From Pseudomonadota bacterium (GTDB taxonomy: Bacteria > Pseudomonadota > Gammaproteobacteria > Xanthomonadales > Ahniellaceae), in the NCBI GenBank assembly GCA_022843465.1, contig JALHNO010000015.1, positions 100,356-164,355 of the forward strand: 64,000 nucleotides of DNA. The letters are read 5' to 3'. Shown piece after piece: positions 10,101 through 17,111 of the stretch (its first letter is position 1; each line of letters begins with the position of its first letter). Position numbers and translations under genes: made by a program. The notes beneath the pieces are model-generated. The model was not told where the DNA came from. It saw only the letters and a program-made list of their open reading frames with translations, and ran no database searches.

Positions 10101-11547
10101 TGAGACGACCTCCATCGTGCAGTGGGACCACGACCTGGCCACCTTTGTGCCGATGGGCCTCGGCACGGTGAACGAGGACGCCACCCAGATCGTATCCAAC
10201 CCCGGATCCGGCATTACCAAGGCCGGCTGGGGCGGTTGCACGGGCGACTGCCCGCCGCCGCCGCCGAACTGTGGTGCGAGTTCGGATGCGCCGCAGCCCC
10301 CCGCCTATCGCGAGGTCGAGGCGTTCAACCTGCGACCGGAGTACTTCGGCTGGATCGTCTACGAGGACATAGTCGATCTCGACCGGATCAGCAAGAACCA
10401 CAAGACCCGCTTCAAGGACAAGACCTTCCGCGTCGAGAGCAACTGGTTCTTCGAAGGCCGCTGCGATTCCGCTCGCTACGAGTGGCTGTTCGGCGACGGC
10501 GGCAATGGCAGCGGCGCCGAAGTCGACCATCAGTATGAGATGCGCGGCAGCACGACACTCCGCGAAACCATTGTCTGCAACTACACCAGCAAGTGCGATG
10601 CGTCGCCGGGCTCGGTCGATTGGCCAAAGGACTGGCCGATCCGTTTGCGCGACACCAAGTGGATCGAGTTCAAGGAGGCCATGGACGAGTGTGGCTGGAC
10701 CGCAGGTTGCTGGCTGTATGTGCGCGCCCAGGAAGACATTGGGGAGATCTCCGAGTTGATGGGTCAACTTGAGATCGAATGGCTGTCGGATCTGCGGGAC
10801 TGGAACCGCGAGACGCTGGACATGATGGGCCCCGGATCGGGACAGGTGCCTGCGGAGGCAAAGCTTGCCACGCTTGCGTTTCTGCACGCTGCCAATGAAA
10901 CAGTGTTTCCAACCGGCATCCTGGATGTTGTGCCGGTTGGAAAGGCAACCAAGGCACTGAAGCTGATCCGCTTCAAGTATGGTGCCTCGGTCGACGAGTT
11001 GGCTGACCTCGCCAGCAAGGCGGCGCAGACCTGTGGAATCGGGCGCGCGCCGGATGCCGTCAATCCATGCAAGCTGGCTTGGCAGCGCTTCGAAGATGCG
11101 GGCCGACTGAAGGCCCAATTTCGGCGTTGTGGGGGACTCTGCCCCAAGGCCTGGCAACCGATCCGCAATGTCAACAATGGTTTTGACGGTGCGGTCGTCT
11201 GGCGCGACCCGTTCGGCAAGCTCAAGTTGACACTTACGGAATCCAAGATGTGGTCACGAACCACCGACCCCGTGGAAGTGAGTGATCTGACTGCATTTGG
11301 CTTCGGTGCCAATCCTGGAACCCTGGGGCAGAATCTGGATATCGTGGTGCGGGATCTGCGAACCCCGGGATTCGTGCCGGGAGCAACAGTCGACGAGATC
11401 GAGGAACTTATTGAGAACATCACGCTGCGCAATGACTTCGACATTGTCATTCATACACTGGCCGAAACCCGTCTCGACACAGCCGCCATCAGCGCACGAA
11501 TTGCGGCTCTGACAGGCCGTGCGCCCGACTTCATCACGGGGTTCTGA
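7189..11547 (+). CDS. Secreted polymorphic-toxin-like protein with Ig-like repeats and C-terminal PD-(D/E)xK nuclease-like domain
   Basis: I chose the ATG at 7189 because GGAG lies upstream and a signal peptide begins at once; an ATG at 7105 overlapping the previous stop would put 28 extra residues before it. The mature protein begins with L-F-C-S-G-F-E, akin to the C-terminal tags of other exported proteins here. Next come several Ig-like repeats (about residues 40-560), a Big_1/invasin-like repeat, a carboxypeptidase-regulatory-like domain (about 780-860), and a segment ending I-T-K-A-G-W-G-G-C. That last motif I know from regions preceding RHS repeats, but no YD repeats follow. The last 250 residues contain a D-V-V-P-V-G-K-A linker, then G-F-D-G (D1333) and T-E-S-K (E1351, K1353), the spacing of a restriction-endonuclease-fold site. 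It is probably an exported toxin acting on nucleic acid; the nuclease call is motif-level only. Confidence 0.8.
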   Translation: MSATNGIGHGALRHIRNALAMVGLLAVAALAQADEVLFCSGFESPDCQVTQDQQPPIFVHAEPAEIVVTPGSIPLIGADIVEERSGLDPTSIQLFHDDVDVSAEIALVDMQVRYALAAPPGAGAHRWRIRARDNAGNQAEYEWRYLVTSSPEISAMAPVEESEAAEAVTISARIVDQHTALRADLVSLRLDGERVELGTALELIDAHTAQLDWTPPASLAVGRHVVILEAVNERGATTVETWGFWVREAPIYQAEFLEPAEGFVTQQPSVRVAILAGSNESDVASVLINGEIAGTDAGADRRVFYTRDVVLAPGANSISVVIGFSNGQVRSLSRTVTFDAAPVVVISTPADFHTFGPDLRTPVTPGGALNLTGNVEHPVRISGSTDRPVVSVEINQQAATLDASGTAFEFTGFFLHEGTNVLTATAVDAQGRNGSASVTVYVDHTAPLLAIEGPSADAVTSAQRIDIRGSVSDAVSGLVNTPNPQVSVRNLANDTTTIAQVYQAFFIAEDVPLAVGANALEVVAVDGVGNVRTQTIRVTRVGVGSKRVVQYSGNRQQAQIGSELPEALAAHVLDAEGNPLTNTAVRFDILRGDGSLAMQAGTPTTGDGVNPARNMVVNTDGNGIAQVWLTLGSESGVAANVVRAAVDGIAEEVEFTASAVRGAPKWVLADGSSGTQFALSNSRAMEPLTVVVYDSERNRVENATVEYRIQRGDAAFDAQSWPGGTVIDEGAALRVQTDRNGNASARPLLGFAEGDVRITARAVDAESTPAAMFTISVLAQRDGDTALRGTVLDHTGAPLPGVQLSISRTNLSTSSDQDGIFRFESQVPPGKIDVFIDGRTAPAPAGTEYPALHFETTIIRGRDNQLPHAIYLPPVNLSQAKVVGGNEDVSLTIPGLEGFELIVKAGSVTFPDGSRIGPVVVSPVHADRLPMVPTGGAASFGPVAWTLQPSSTRFDPPIEVRIPNTGGLRPGETTSIVQWDHDLATFVPMGLGTVNEDATQIVSNPGSGITKAGWGGCTGDCPPPPPNCGASSDAPQPPAYREVEAFNLRPEYFGWIVYEDIVDLDRISKNHKTRFKDKTFRVESNWFFEGRCDSARYEWLFGDGGNGSGAEVDHQYEMRGSTTLRETIVCNYTSKCDASPGSVDWPKDWPIRLRDTKWIEFKEAMDECGWTAGCWLYVRAQEDIGEISELMGQLEIEWLSDLRDWNRETLDMMGPGSGQVPAEAKLATLAFLHAANETVFPTGILDVVPVGKATKALKLIRFKYGASVDELADLASKAAQTCGIGRAPDAVNPCKLAWQRFEDAGRLKAQFRRCGGLCPKAWQPIRNVNNGFDGAVVWRDPFGKLKLTLTESKMWSRTTDPVEVSDLTAFGFGANPGTLGQNLDIVVRDLRTPGFVPGATVDEIEELIENITLRNDFDIVIHTLAETRLDTAAISARIAALTGRAPDFITGF

Positions 11548-11584
11548 TGAAATCAGAAAATCTGGTTCCGTGCGGGGGTAAACG

Positions 11585-12418
11585 ATGATTGCCGGTCTGA
11601 ATTCGGTACGCGGGCTCTGGCGGGAAACCTACAAGCGGGTCGAATTCCAGAAACCGAGCGCCGCATTCGTGGAACGCCTGATCGGCAAGATTGCCTTGCC
11701 GATCACACAGCACCAGCTCGATTCGACCCTGGATTTTTCGTTGCGCGGCGCGCTGCAGCTTCTGCTGATGGACGAAGACCGAGAGGCAGCGCACGGGCTA
11801 CTTTCAGCCATGAACGAGCACAGTGTTCGCATTGTCGAAGAAGTGCTGGCGGACCAGCGCGATCCGATGTTGTTTGGGACCGAAGCCCTGGTCTGGCTGG
11901 CTGCCGCGCGCACGATGGCTGTCGCGGAGGCTCCCGATCGCGCCCTGTTGCGGGTGGCAGCCGAGTCTACGGTCGCCCGTTTCAGCGCGCTCGGCAAGCG
12001 CAAGAGCATTGCTCCCGCCGGACTCGCGCGTATCCAGTTCGCTGCCTACGCCGCACTTCTCGCGGGCGAGCTTGAGCTGTTTCGGGTTGTCCTGAGTCTG
12101 CGCAGCAGCATGGCGCACCTGCCGCAACAGTGGACACTGCTGCAAATGATTGCTGAGACCGCGGGGCAATCCGAGCATGAGGGCAGGCCCGTGATTCGCT
12201 GCAGCGCGCCGCACGCGCACGAAAGGTTTCTCAGGATGTTCCAATTGCACCGGCACCCGAGCAATCAGCACGTACAGGCCGAACTCGGTGCCGAGGGCCT
12301 TCTTGCGGGGGGGCAGCTGGGCGGATACGTCTACACGTGGATGTACTTGCAGTGTTTCGCACCAGCACCCAGCCTGCGCAGCGACTGGTCGATGCTCAGG
12401 GAGCTGTTGATTGGATGA
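11585..12418 (+). CDS. Unrecognised helical protein, candidate immunity protein for the upstream toxin
   Basis: This 277-residue protein has no signal peptide and no transmembrane segment, and its composition suggests an all-helical cytoplasmic fold. I do not recognise its family. It begins 38 bases after the toxin-like gene and is packed against the next gene by an ATGA junction. A cytoplasmic, alpha-helical, family-orphan protein straight after a toxin C-terminus is the usual position and look of an immunity protein; several helical Imm families, such as Imm49-type, would be worth testing. The alternative is an unrelated regulator in the same operon. The function is inferred from position only. 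Confidence 0.7.
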   Translation: MIAGLNSVRGLWRETYKRVEFQKPSAAFVERLIGKIALPITQHQLDSTLDFSLRGALQLLLMDEDREAAHGLLSAMNEHSVRIVEEVLADQRDPMLFGTEALVWLAAARTMAVAEAPDRALLRVAAESTVARFSALGKRKSIAPAGLARIQFAAYAALLAGELELFRVVLSLRSSMAHLPQQWTLLQMIAETAGQSEHEGRPVIRCSAPHAHERFLRMFQLHRHPSNQHVQAELGAEGLLAGGQLGGYVYTWMYLQCFAPAPSLRSDWSMLRELLIG

Positions 12419-12465
12419 GCCTGGATTGGCATGGTTGTGTGCAGCGTATTGGATTGAGAAAAGAA

Positions 12466-13035
12466 ATGGCTTGGAATCGGATATTGATCCTGTTGGCGGG
12501 TGTCCTGCTATCTGGAAGTGCCATCGCGACGGACGGGATCGAGTCTGAGGCGGAACGGTTGGCGCGGCTGGCTGCGCTTGGTGATCAGAACGGGCTGCGG
12601 CTGATGCTCGACTCCGGCGTATCGCCGATGCTGCAGGAGCCCAGGCACGGCGCCACCGCGCTGCACAATGCGGCGGCGCAGGGACATCTGAAACTGGTAC
12701 AGCTGCTGCTCGAGCGCGGGGCATCCCTTGCCAGCGAGGACCACACTGGCGCGACGCCACTGATCTATGCGGCTTATCAGGGGCGCACGGCGATCATCGA
12801 GTTGCTGCTGAAGCACGGCGCTGCGGTGGATCATCTTCCTGCGGCGGGTCCGACTGCCATGACGGCTGCCTGTTTGCGTGGCCATGAGGCGATCGTGCGG
12901 CTGCTGCTGCAGGCCGGCGCTGCGCCCGAATTGGCCGATGCCAATGGACTGACGCCACGGGCGGCAGCCGAACTGGGTGCCCGGGCTGGGATCATAGCCC
13001 TGATTGTCCAGGCGGAACGGGAGTCAGCTCAGTGA
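12466..13035 (+). CDS. Exported ankyrin-repeat protein
   Basis: The chosen ATG at 12466 gives 189 residues starting with a clear signal peptide (M-A-W-N-R then a leucine-rich core ending G-S-A-I-A). A start at 12415 overlapping the previous stop (ATGA) is possible but would bury the signal peptide behind 17 residues. The mature part holds about four ankyrin repeats, seen as G-A-T-A-L-H-N-A-A-A-Q-G-H, G-A-T-P-L-I-Y-A-A-Y-Q-G and G-P-T-A-M-T-A-A-C-L-R-G-H. Ankyrin repeats mediate protein binding, and periplasmic ankyrin proteins sometimes protect against toxins or oxidants. Its place between a candidate immunity gene and a haloperoxidase fits either role. The stop overlaps the next start (GTGA). 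Confidence 0.85.
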   Translation: MAWNRILILLAGVLLSGSAIATDGIESEAERLARLAALGDQNGLRLMLDSGVSPMLQEPRHGATALHNAAAQGHLKLVQLLLERGASLASEDHTGATPLIYAAYQGRTAIIELLLKHGAAVDHLPAAGPTAMTAACLRGHEAIVRLLLQAGAAPELADANGLTPRAAAELGARAGIIALIVQAERESAQ

Positions 13036-14408
13036 CTCGTCTGCAGGTCTGCAAGAAGATCGTATTGAGCTGCCTGTTGGCATGGGCAACGCCAGGGCTC
13101 TGGGCACAGTCGATCCTGCCCCTGCCCGAGGCCGTTGCAATGGCGGCCAGCGCCTTGCCACAGGATCCGCGCTCGGCTTATCACGCCTGGGATGAGGCCG
13201 AGGCCGAGGCGGCGCGGATTGCCGAAGCCTGGACCCAGGAGCCTGCCTCGCTGGCGTGGACCCGGGTGCAGCTCGCCCGCATCATCAAGCACAAGACCAT
13301 GCCGACCCGCGCTGCCCGCGGACTCGCCCTGGTGCATGTCGCGATGCACGATGCCTATGCCCTGGCGGTACGCGAACAGTTGTCTCCCACCGGGCGGCGG
13401 CTTGCGTTGTCGATGGCGGCGGCCGATGTGCTGGGTTATCTGTATCCGGCCGAGGAACGAGCATTCGAGCGCATCGTTTTTGCCCTTGCGGCGCGGATCG
13501 AAGGCGCAACTGTCGAGACGCTGGCGGACGCCACTCGCTTGGCAATGGCCCATGGTCGCAGCGTGTCGGAACTGGTGATCGCGCGCGCCGAGGGCGATGG
13601 CGCGCAACGCGGCTGGAACGGATCGCGATTGCAGTACTACGCGCAGAACCGCTACTACGGTCCCGGCAGCTGGGAACCGACACCGCCGTACTTCTATTAC
13701 CCACCCGATGAACCGTTCGCGCCGGGATGGAAAACCTGGGCACTGCAGTCGGGCAGCGAGTTCCGCCCGACGCCACCAGCCTTCGCCTCGCCTGTGTATC
13801 TGGAAGCACTCGACGAGGTCATCCGGATCAATGCCGAAATTGCCGCCATTGCGCCGCTCGCGGGGGCGATGGGCGCCACCGACAAACTGGTGCAAGGCAG
13901 TGCCGCCGATCGCCTGCGCATCGCGAAGTTCTGGGTCGATGGCCATGGCTCGGTGACACCACCTGGTCACTGGAACCAGATCGCCATCGACGAGGCAGTG
14001 CGTGCCGGGCTCGAAGAGCAAGCCACCCTGAGGCTGTTTGCCCAGCTCGACATGGCCTTGGCGGATGCCTTCATCGCCTGCTGGGACGCCAAGTATCATT
14101 GGTGGACCGTGCGCCCGGTCACGGTGGCCAAGAGCCTGCGCAATATCACGATGAAGCCGGCGGTACTGACCCCGCCGTTTCCTTCCTATCCTTCCGGCCA
14201 TGCCACCTTCAGCGGCGCTGCCGCCGAGATCATTTCCCAGGCCATTCCGGATCGGCGCGCAGCGCTCGAGGCGATGGCCGAAGAAGCTGCCGCGTCGCGA
14301 CTCTACGGCGGCATCCACTTCGCGTTCGACAATGACGATGGCCTGAAGCTTGGCCGAAAGGTCGCGAATGCCGTGATCGAACGTTTCGGGAATGCCGCTC
14401 AGCACTGA
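13032..14408 (+). CDS. Vanadium-dependent haloperoxidase/PAP2-type phosphatase, exported
   Basis: This 458-residue protein starts at GTG overlapping the ankyrin stop, with a signal peptide (M-T-R-L-Q-V-C-K-K then a hydrophobic core to W-A-Q). The vanadate or phosphate pocket is visible in order: K-Y-H-W-W-T-V-R-P, then P-S-Y-P-S-G-H-A-T-F, then S-R-L-Y-G-G-I-H-F-A-F-D. These match the K-x(6)-R-P, P-S-G-H and S-R-x(5)-H-x(3)-D signatures of the vanadium chloroperoxidase and acid phosphatase superfamily. Family members oxidise halides with peroxide; phosphatase activity cannot be excluded from sequence. It is the last gene of the plus-strand run and converges on the next gene. Its coupling to the ankyrin gene suggests co-expression in the periplasm. 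Confidence 0.88.
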   Translation: MTRLQVCKKIVLSCLLAWATPGLWAQSILPLPEAVAMAASALPQDPRSAYHAWDEAEAEAARIAEAWTQEPASLAWTRVQLARIIKHKTMPTRAARGLALVHVAMHDAYALAVREQLSPTGRRLALSMAAADVLGYLYPAEERAFERIVFALAARIEGATVETLADATRLAMAHGRSVSELVIARAEGDGAQRGWNGSRLQYYAQNRYYGPGSWEPTPPYFYYPPDEPFAPGWKTWALQSGSEFRPTPPAFASPVYLEALDEVIRINAEIAAIAPLAGAMGATDKLVQGSAADRLRIAKFWVDGHGSVTPPGHWNQIAIDEAVRAGLEEQATLRLFAQLDMALADAFIACWDAKYHWWTVRPVTVAKSLRNITMKPAVLTPPFPSYPSGHATFSGAAAEIISQAIPDRRAALEAMAEEAAASRLYGGIHFAFDNDDGLKLGRKVANAVIERFGNAAQH

Positions 14409-14462
14409 CGCGCATCGACGCAGACGCCCGCAACATCGAGCCAGCAGTCCTGGCGTACGCGA

Positions 14463-15701
14463 CTACGGCGCTTCCCTGGTCTTCAGGCCCAGGTAGGTGC
14501 CATTGCTGATGCCGAGCAGGAGCAGCAGATTGGTGGCGAACACCGGCATCGAAATCACCGAAGTGACCTCGCAGACGAAGACCACGCCGAGGATCAGGGT
14601 CCAGGCTGCGGCCTGTGTACGGTGGACGCTCATGCCATCGCCATCGGAACAGATGTCGCGCACGAAATTCTCGGCCTCGCGCAGGTGATCGCCCTTCAGG
14701 ATCCGCTGGATTTTCGAGTCCATGCCCTGCAGGCGAATCTGGTGCTCCGGTGAGGCAGCGACACTGGCATCGCTGCTTGCCTGCAACTGATTGCGATCAC
14801 TGGCGATGCTGGCCACCGCACTGGCATCCCGGCTATTGCCGGCTACCGTCGACAACCAGCCGGTACTGGCCGAGATGCCGAGCAGGATCAGCACACCGTC
14901 AGGAATGTGTTCGGTGGTACCGGTCACGAACCAGATTCCGGAAAAACTCAGCGCCACGATCAGACCCCAGAACGCCATCTGCGCCTTGGCCAGACTATGG
15001 GTACCACCCGGTGCATCGCGGAGCAGACCGGGGCTGCGGATCGCCAGTCCGTAGAGCACGATGAAGGCCAGCAGCAGCACCCAGAAAGTGGCGGCGACCA
15101 ATCCGCGATTGGCGACCCGGAACTGCACATTCTGCTCCTTGCCCAGTGCAATGGCTGCCGTACTGCCAAGCGCCAGCGCGATGGCCACGTCCATCTCACC
15201 CTGGTCAAGCAGGTGATCGCAGCAGGTCTGGTTGTTGCGCAGGAAGGTATTCCAGGTCTCGTGGTTGTCTTCGCTGTCGTCGTTGCCATCGCGCAGCAGA
15301 CGGAAGCTCAGCAGCAGTTGATTGCGGTCGTTGCTTTGCGCCGCCAGCAGCGGCAGCATCTCCATCGGTACCTTGTTGAGCAGCAACACGATGCCGTCGT
15401 CCTTGTCCGCGGTACCGGCGGCGACATCCGTTTGCAGAAGCAGCGTCTCGGCCAGCTGCTTGCAATGACCGCTGAGGCGCAGGGTCAACCATTGTCCGAG
15501 GCGCAGCGGTGCATCCCGGTGACGGGGATCGACCTGGATGGACGCAGGTAGACAGCTGGAATCGGCTTCGGCTTCGGCAGCGACCGCAGGGGCGCCGGTG
15601 CCGGCGGGCGCCAGCGGCGGATCTGCTGCGGCCTCCTGGGCCTGGACGGGAGCGCCAGCCAGCAGACTGAAGAGGAGAAACAAGAATCTGATGCTGCGCA
15701 T
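14463..15701 (-). CDS. Membrane protein of unknown function with a periplasmic N-terminal domain
   Basis: The start at 15701 is set by a GAGGG ribosome site and an immediate signal peptide (M-R-S-I-R-F then a hydrophobic core to V-Q-A-Q); the frame is open further upstream but without signal. The 412-residue product has a periplasmic region of about 200 residues, then about four to five transmembrane helices (near residues 200-225, 245-270, 280-300, 360-405). A soluble stretch before the last helices includes D-S-K-I-Q-R-I-L-K-G. I do not recognise the family. It has its own transcription unit, convergent with the haloperoxidase gene, with the promoter probably in the 385-base gap before 16087. 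Confidence 0.75.
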   Translation of the reverse strand: MRSIRFLFLLFSLLAGAPVQAQEAAADPPLAPAGTGAPAVAAEAEADSSCLPASIQVDPRHRDAPLRLGQWLTLRLSGHCKQLAETLLLQTDVAAGTADKDDGIVLLLNKVPMEMLPLLAAQSNDRNQLLLSFRLLRDGNDDSEDNHETWNTFLRNNQTCCDHLLDQGEMDVAIALALGSTAAIALGKEQNVQFRVANRGLVAATFWVLLLAFIVLYGLAIRSPGLLRDAPGGTHSLAKAQMAFWGLIVALSFSGIWFVTGTTEHIPDGVLILLGISASTGWLSTVAGNSRDASAVASIASDRNQLQASSDASVAASPEHQIRLQGMDSKIQRILKGDHLREAENFVRDICSDGDGMSVHRTQAAAWTLILGVVFVCEVTSVISMPVFATNLLLLLGISNGTYLGLKTREAP

Positions 15702-16086
15702 TGGACGGCCCTCGTGCAAGGAAGCAATCTTGCCAGCGAAGCACGATCCCCGTTCGGTATCGCCGCCTGCGCCAGGACTGTGGCTGTCCGCACCACGGTC
15801 CCGACTGCCGGCAGGCCCGTGCCACGGACAGCCAGCAGCCCTGCCTGCGCACAGCTGATCCGGCCCCACTGTCTGTGGGCGCACTATCGCGCCCGCGCCG
15901 GCAGCCGCCCAGCTGTCAAATTGGACAGGTGCGGCGGGCGCGCGACAGCGGATAGGAAAACCCCGGCGCCGGCCGGTCGCCATTGCGTTCAGCGACTGAA
16001 CCGTCGGTCAACGCGAATTCTGCGACAGCGCTCAAAGCCGGCGGCCGGCGTATATTGTCGGCAACGCCGGTTGCCGGAGTAGGCCC
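15702..16086. other. Divergent intergenic region, no gene seen
   Basis: These 385 bases separate two divergent genes. I see an inverted repeat CTGTC-N6-GACAG at 15913-15928. Its minus-strand reading contains TTGACA, a possible -35 element, but no convincing -10 follows. A TATATT at 16051-16056, 31 bases before the lipoprotein start, could be its -10. A GGCAAC-N4-GTTGCC hairpin lies in the predicted leader just before that start. No supported coding frame. Confidence 0.4.
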
Positions 16087-16542
16087 ATGGTTCGCCTCGT
16101 CATCCTCGCGATCCTGCTGCTGTCAGCGGCCGGATGCGCCAACAACCGCGCGCTGCGCGTGGAACAGCAATTGCAGCGCTTCGAAGCCGCGGCCGGACTG
16201 CCCGTCAAGTCGTTCCGCTATTTCGGTTTCAATTCGTGGACCTCGCTGGGGCGCGAACACCTCGCGGTGTGGACACGGCCCAATGAGGCCTGGCTGATCA
16301 ATGTGCATGGCTTCTGCCCCGATCTGGATTTCGCCCAGAGGATCGGCATCACTTCGTCGATGAACCGGGTCTATGCACGCTTTGACACCGTAATCACCGA
16401 GCAGGGACGCTGCCGGATCAAGACGATCCGACCGGTCGACGTCAAGGCGTTGCGGGAACTGCAGCGCGAGGCGCGCCGGCAGGAGGTCGAGATGCGCGAT
16501 TCGGGAACGCCGCATCGCCAGGATGGCGACATGCTCGAATAG
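16087..16542 (+). CDS. Small lipoprotein, DUF6491-like
   Basis: This 151-residue protein starts with a lipoprotein signal: M-V-R-L-V-I-L then a hydrophobic core and the lipobox L-S-A-A-G-C, giving a lipidated cysteine near residue 17. The body has one compact domain with W-T-R-P-N-E-A-W-L-I-N-V and two later cysteines (G-F-C and G-R-C) that could pair as a disulfide. The pattern resembles the DUF6491 family found in Xanthomonadales, whose function is unknown. The C-terminal 30 residues are charged and rich in R, E and Q. It stands alone, convergent with the glyoxalase gene. Confidence 0.78.
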   Translation: MVRLVILAILLLSAAGCANNRALRVEQQLQRFEAAAGLPVKSFRYFGFNSWTSLGREHLAVWTRPNEAWLINVHGFCPDLDFAQRIGITSSMNRVYARFDTVITEQGRCRIKTIRPVDVKALRELQREARRQEVEMRDSGTPHRQDGDMLE

Positions 16543-16563
16543 CCCCGGCTTGCCGGGCACCGG

Positions 16564-16986
16564 CTACCAGATGCCCTGATTGGCCATCGACAACCAGGGT
16601 TCCTGTGGCGGCAGCGGCTCGCCGAGTTGCAGCAGTTCGATGGAAATCAGATCCGGGCTGCGGACGAAGGCCATGCGGCCATCGCGGGGTGGCCGGTTGA
16701 TGCAGACACCGGCGTCCTGCAGTCGCTGACAGAGGCCATAGATGTCAGCGACCGCAAAGGCGAGATGACCGAAGTTGCGTGCGCTGCCGTAGTCCTCGTC
16801 GTCCCAGTTCCAGGTCAGTTCGATCTCGGCGACGTCCTGCTGGCCGGGCGCGGCCAGAAACACCAGGGTGAAGCGTCCCGCAGGAACTTCCTTGCGGCGG
16901 ACCTCATGCAGGCCGAGCAGGTCGCAGTAGAACCGGATCGAAGCGTCCAGATTGCGGACGCGGACCATGCTGTGCAGAAAGCGCAT
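16564..16986 (-). CDS. gloA: Lactoylglutathione lyase (glyoxalase I family)
   Basis: The start at 16986 follows a GAGGAAA ribosome site; the frame extends upstream but the family start is M-R-F-L-H-S-M-V-R-V. The 140-residue length is that of a single-domain glyoxalase I. The vicinal-oxygen-chelate fold is clear: H-S-M-V-R-V-R-N-L-D-A-S-I-R-F-Y gives the first metal His, E-I-E-L-T-W-N-W the first Glu, N-F-G-H-L-A-F the second His and S-I-E-L-L-Q the last Glu. The enzyme isomerises the methylglyoxal-glutathione hemithioacetal to lactoylglutathione in the cytoplasm. The D-E-D-Y-G-S-A-R-N insert is typical of the gammaproteobacterial form. Confidence 0.9.
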   Translation of the reverse strand: MRFLHSMVRVRNLDASIRFYCDLLGLHEVRRKEVPAGRFTLVFLAAPGQQDVAEIELTWNWDDEDYGSARNFGHLAFAVADIYGLCQRLQDAGVCINRPPRDGRMAFVRSPDLISIELLQLGEPLPPQEPWLSMANQGIW

Positions 16987-17111
16987 TGGGATTTCCTCAT
17001 CGGGCCAGGCATTCTGCCACCGACTCGTCGCTGACGTGGGCGGGCTGGGCGACAGATCACAGCCGGCAGCAGAGCGTTCACTATGATGCTCAACAGCACT
17101 GGAGTACCGAC

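Noticed and set aside
13029..14405. Minus-strand frame exactly opposite the haloperoxidase
   Set aside because: It is a mirror frame; the plus strand contains all active-site motifs.
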